This document shows positions 63,310 to 64,000 of a DNA stretch of 64,000 nucleotides, piece by piece. The translations under genes were made by a program, and so were the position numbers. The stretch is from Dongia_B soli (GTDB lineage Bacteria > Pseudomonadota > Alphaproteobacteria > Dongiales > Dongiaceae): NCBI RefSeq assembly GCF_034044715.1, contig NZ_JAXCLW010000002.1, forward strand, positions 806,001-870,000. The letters are read 5' to 3'. Under the pieces are notes generated by a model. The model was not told the DNA's origin and made no database searches. It saw only the letters and a list, made by a program, of their open reading frames with translations. The first letter of the stretch is position 1; the number at the start of each line of letters is the position of its first letter.

Positions 63310-63321
63310 GTTAGCGCTAAC
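63310..63321. promoter_or_regulatory. perfect palindrome GTTAGCGCTAAC upstream of zwf, candidate LacI-family operator
   Basis: A 12-bp perfect palindrome with a central CG, the typical form of operators bound by LacI/GalR-family regulators. It lies 116-127 bp upstream of the zwf start and is a good candidate for sugar-acid control of the Entner-Doudoroff operon. The regulator gene is not in the window. The surrounding 265-bp gap is the only promoter region for zwf. Confidence 0.55.
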
Positions 63322-63459
63322 TTGCATTGCAAATCAATGGCCATGAACGTAATCCCGGCGCTTCAATATCCTTATTTTAGATGCGAATTTCCGACGGACC
63401 CTTTCCTGCCTGTCACGGGTCGCCCGAGAGGTCCAGAATGCCCGGACGGCCCGATCGAA

Positions 63460-64000
63460 TTACCCGTCGACGATCGCCTGCAGATGGCGACCGAAATCCG
63501 CCTGCCCCATCAGCTTCTTGCAGCGTTCGAAGCGGTTGACCGCATAGGCCCAGAAATCATCCGCGGGGTTCTCGTTGAAATGCTGGATGATGCCCCAAAG
63601 CGTCCAAAGAAGGTCACACATCGCCTTATAGGCCACCATCCGGCCGCGTTCCGCCGGCGGAATGCGGTTTTCGAAATAGGCGCGCAACAGGGCTTCGTCC
63701 TGATCAGGGCCGAAACTGGCTTCGACCGAGAGATCGCCAAGATCCCACATCGGATCGTTATTGCCGGCATATTCCCAATCGATGACATAGACGCGGCGCC
63801 CGGTATCAAGGAAATTCTCGGACAGCGGATCGCAATGGCAAGGCACTACCGGTAGCTCGCGCACGGCCAGCGCCTCGCGCACCTTTCCCGCATCGCGCTT
63901 GACGTCATGATAGCCATCGGGCAGTGGCGCGTTTTTCTTGCCGAGAAAATCCAGATACTCATCGATCATCTGGAACAGTTCAAACCGATTGCGGAAAGGT
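63460..64000 (-). CDS. choline/ethanolamine kinase-like phosphotransferase (partial, N-terminus outside window)
   Basis: C-terminal 180 residues of an aminoglycoside-phosphotransferase-fold kinase of the choline kinase group. Visible motifs are the catalytic loop VPCHCDPLSENFLD (Asp and Asn) and the metal site YVIDWEYAGNNDPMWDLGDL. The C-terminal helices contain AYKAMCDLLWTLWGIIQHFN. The frame stays open to the right edge, where ..RNRFELFQMIDEYLDFLG continues upstream. The substrate is probably choline, ethanolamine or a related alcohol. It lies upstream of zwf on the same strand, 265 bp apart. Confidence 0.85.
   Translation of the reverse strand, partial: PFRNRFELFQMIDEYLDFLGKKNAPLPDGYHDVKRDAGKVREALAVRELPVVPCHCDPLSENFLDTGRRVYVIDWEYAGNNDPMWDLGDLSVEASFGPDQDEALLRAYFENRIPPAERGRMVAYKAMCDLLWTLWGIIQHFNENPADDFWAYAVNRFERCKKLMGQADFGRHLQAIVDG

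Overview
The window looks like chromosomal DNA of a free-living, motile alphaproteobacterium, most likely of the Rhodospirillales type. The evidence is indirect but consistent: GC-rich coding sequence, a CBP3-type ubiquinol-cytochrome c chaperone next to YceD and L32, a RibBX-type riboflavin fusion protein, a HemB without the zinc cysteines, an LdtR-like MarR regulator, a complete Entner-Doudoroff operon, a K+-insensitive proton-pumping pyrophosphatase, and two branched-chain-amino-acid-type ABC transporters. I see no rRNA, tRNA, insertion sequence, prophage or CRISPR array. The species cannot be fixed from the sequence alone.

Layout. 0-1.5 kb (minus): cytochrome bc1 chaperone, YceD/DUF177, rpmF (cut by the window edge). 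1.6-2.1 kb: bamE. 2.2-6.1 kb (minus): hppA and an acyl-CoA ligase. 6.3-14.1 kb (minus): housekeeping run rpiB-glyA-nrdR-ribD-ribE-ribBX-ribH-nusB-thiL plus a FliL-like membrane protein. 14.2-19.9 kb (minus): liv system 1 (livH-livM-livG-livF, a small membrane protein, livK). 20.2-21.8 kb: a small conserved protein and gcdH. 21.8-27.3 kb: an accessory surface-sugar locus (CMP-sugar-acid synthetase, SDR and Gfo/Idh dehydrogenases, a cytidylyltransferase/aldo-keto reductase fusion, a GT-B-like protein), followed at 27.6 kb by an enolase-superfamily enzyme. 28.8-33.2 kb: MarR regulator, HIBCH-like hydrolase, metY, hemB. 33.6-38.4 kb: liv system 2 with a Tat-exported binding protein. 38.4-40.7 kb (minus): a hydrolase gene remnant, an alpha/beta hydrolase and a type III ornithine decarboxylase. 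40.9-46.2 kb: a tightly coupled five-gene operon with cobalt nitrile hydratase (alpha, beta, activator), a penicillin-acylase-family Ntn hydrolase and threonine ammonia-lyase. 46.3-51.0 kb: motAB, an RDD protein, bpt and an orphan TRAP binding protein. 51.1-58.0 kb: aguB and a putrescine ABC transporter with two tandem binding proteins (potF1, potF2, potGHI). 58.5-63.2 kb (minus): zwf-pgl-edd-eda. 63.5 kb to the end: a choline-kinase-like phosphotransferase, cut by the window edge.

How the genes fit together. Sugar catabolism runs through the Entner-Doudoroff operon, which has a perfect 12-bp palindrome upstream that resembles a LacI-family operator. Putrescine can be made from ornithine (decarboxylase) or N-carbamoylputrescine (AguB) and imported by PotFGHI. 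The riboflavin run lacks a functional GTP cyclohydrolase II, so that activity must be encoded elsewhere. The most unusual gene set is the nitrile hydratase operon: the place usually held by a signature amidase is taken by a membrane-anchored penicillin-acylase-family enzyme coupled by a 4-bp overlap to a threonine ammonia-lyase, suggesting a nitrile or amide route I do not recognise. The second point of interest is the surface-sugar locus with its two-enzyme fusion.
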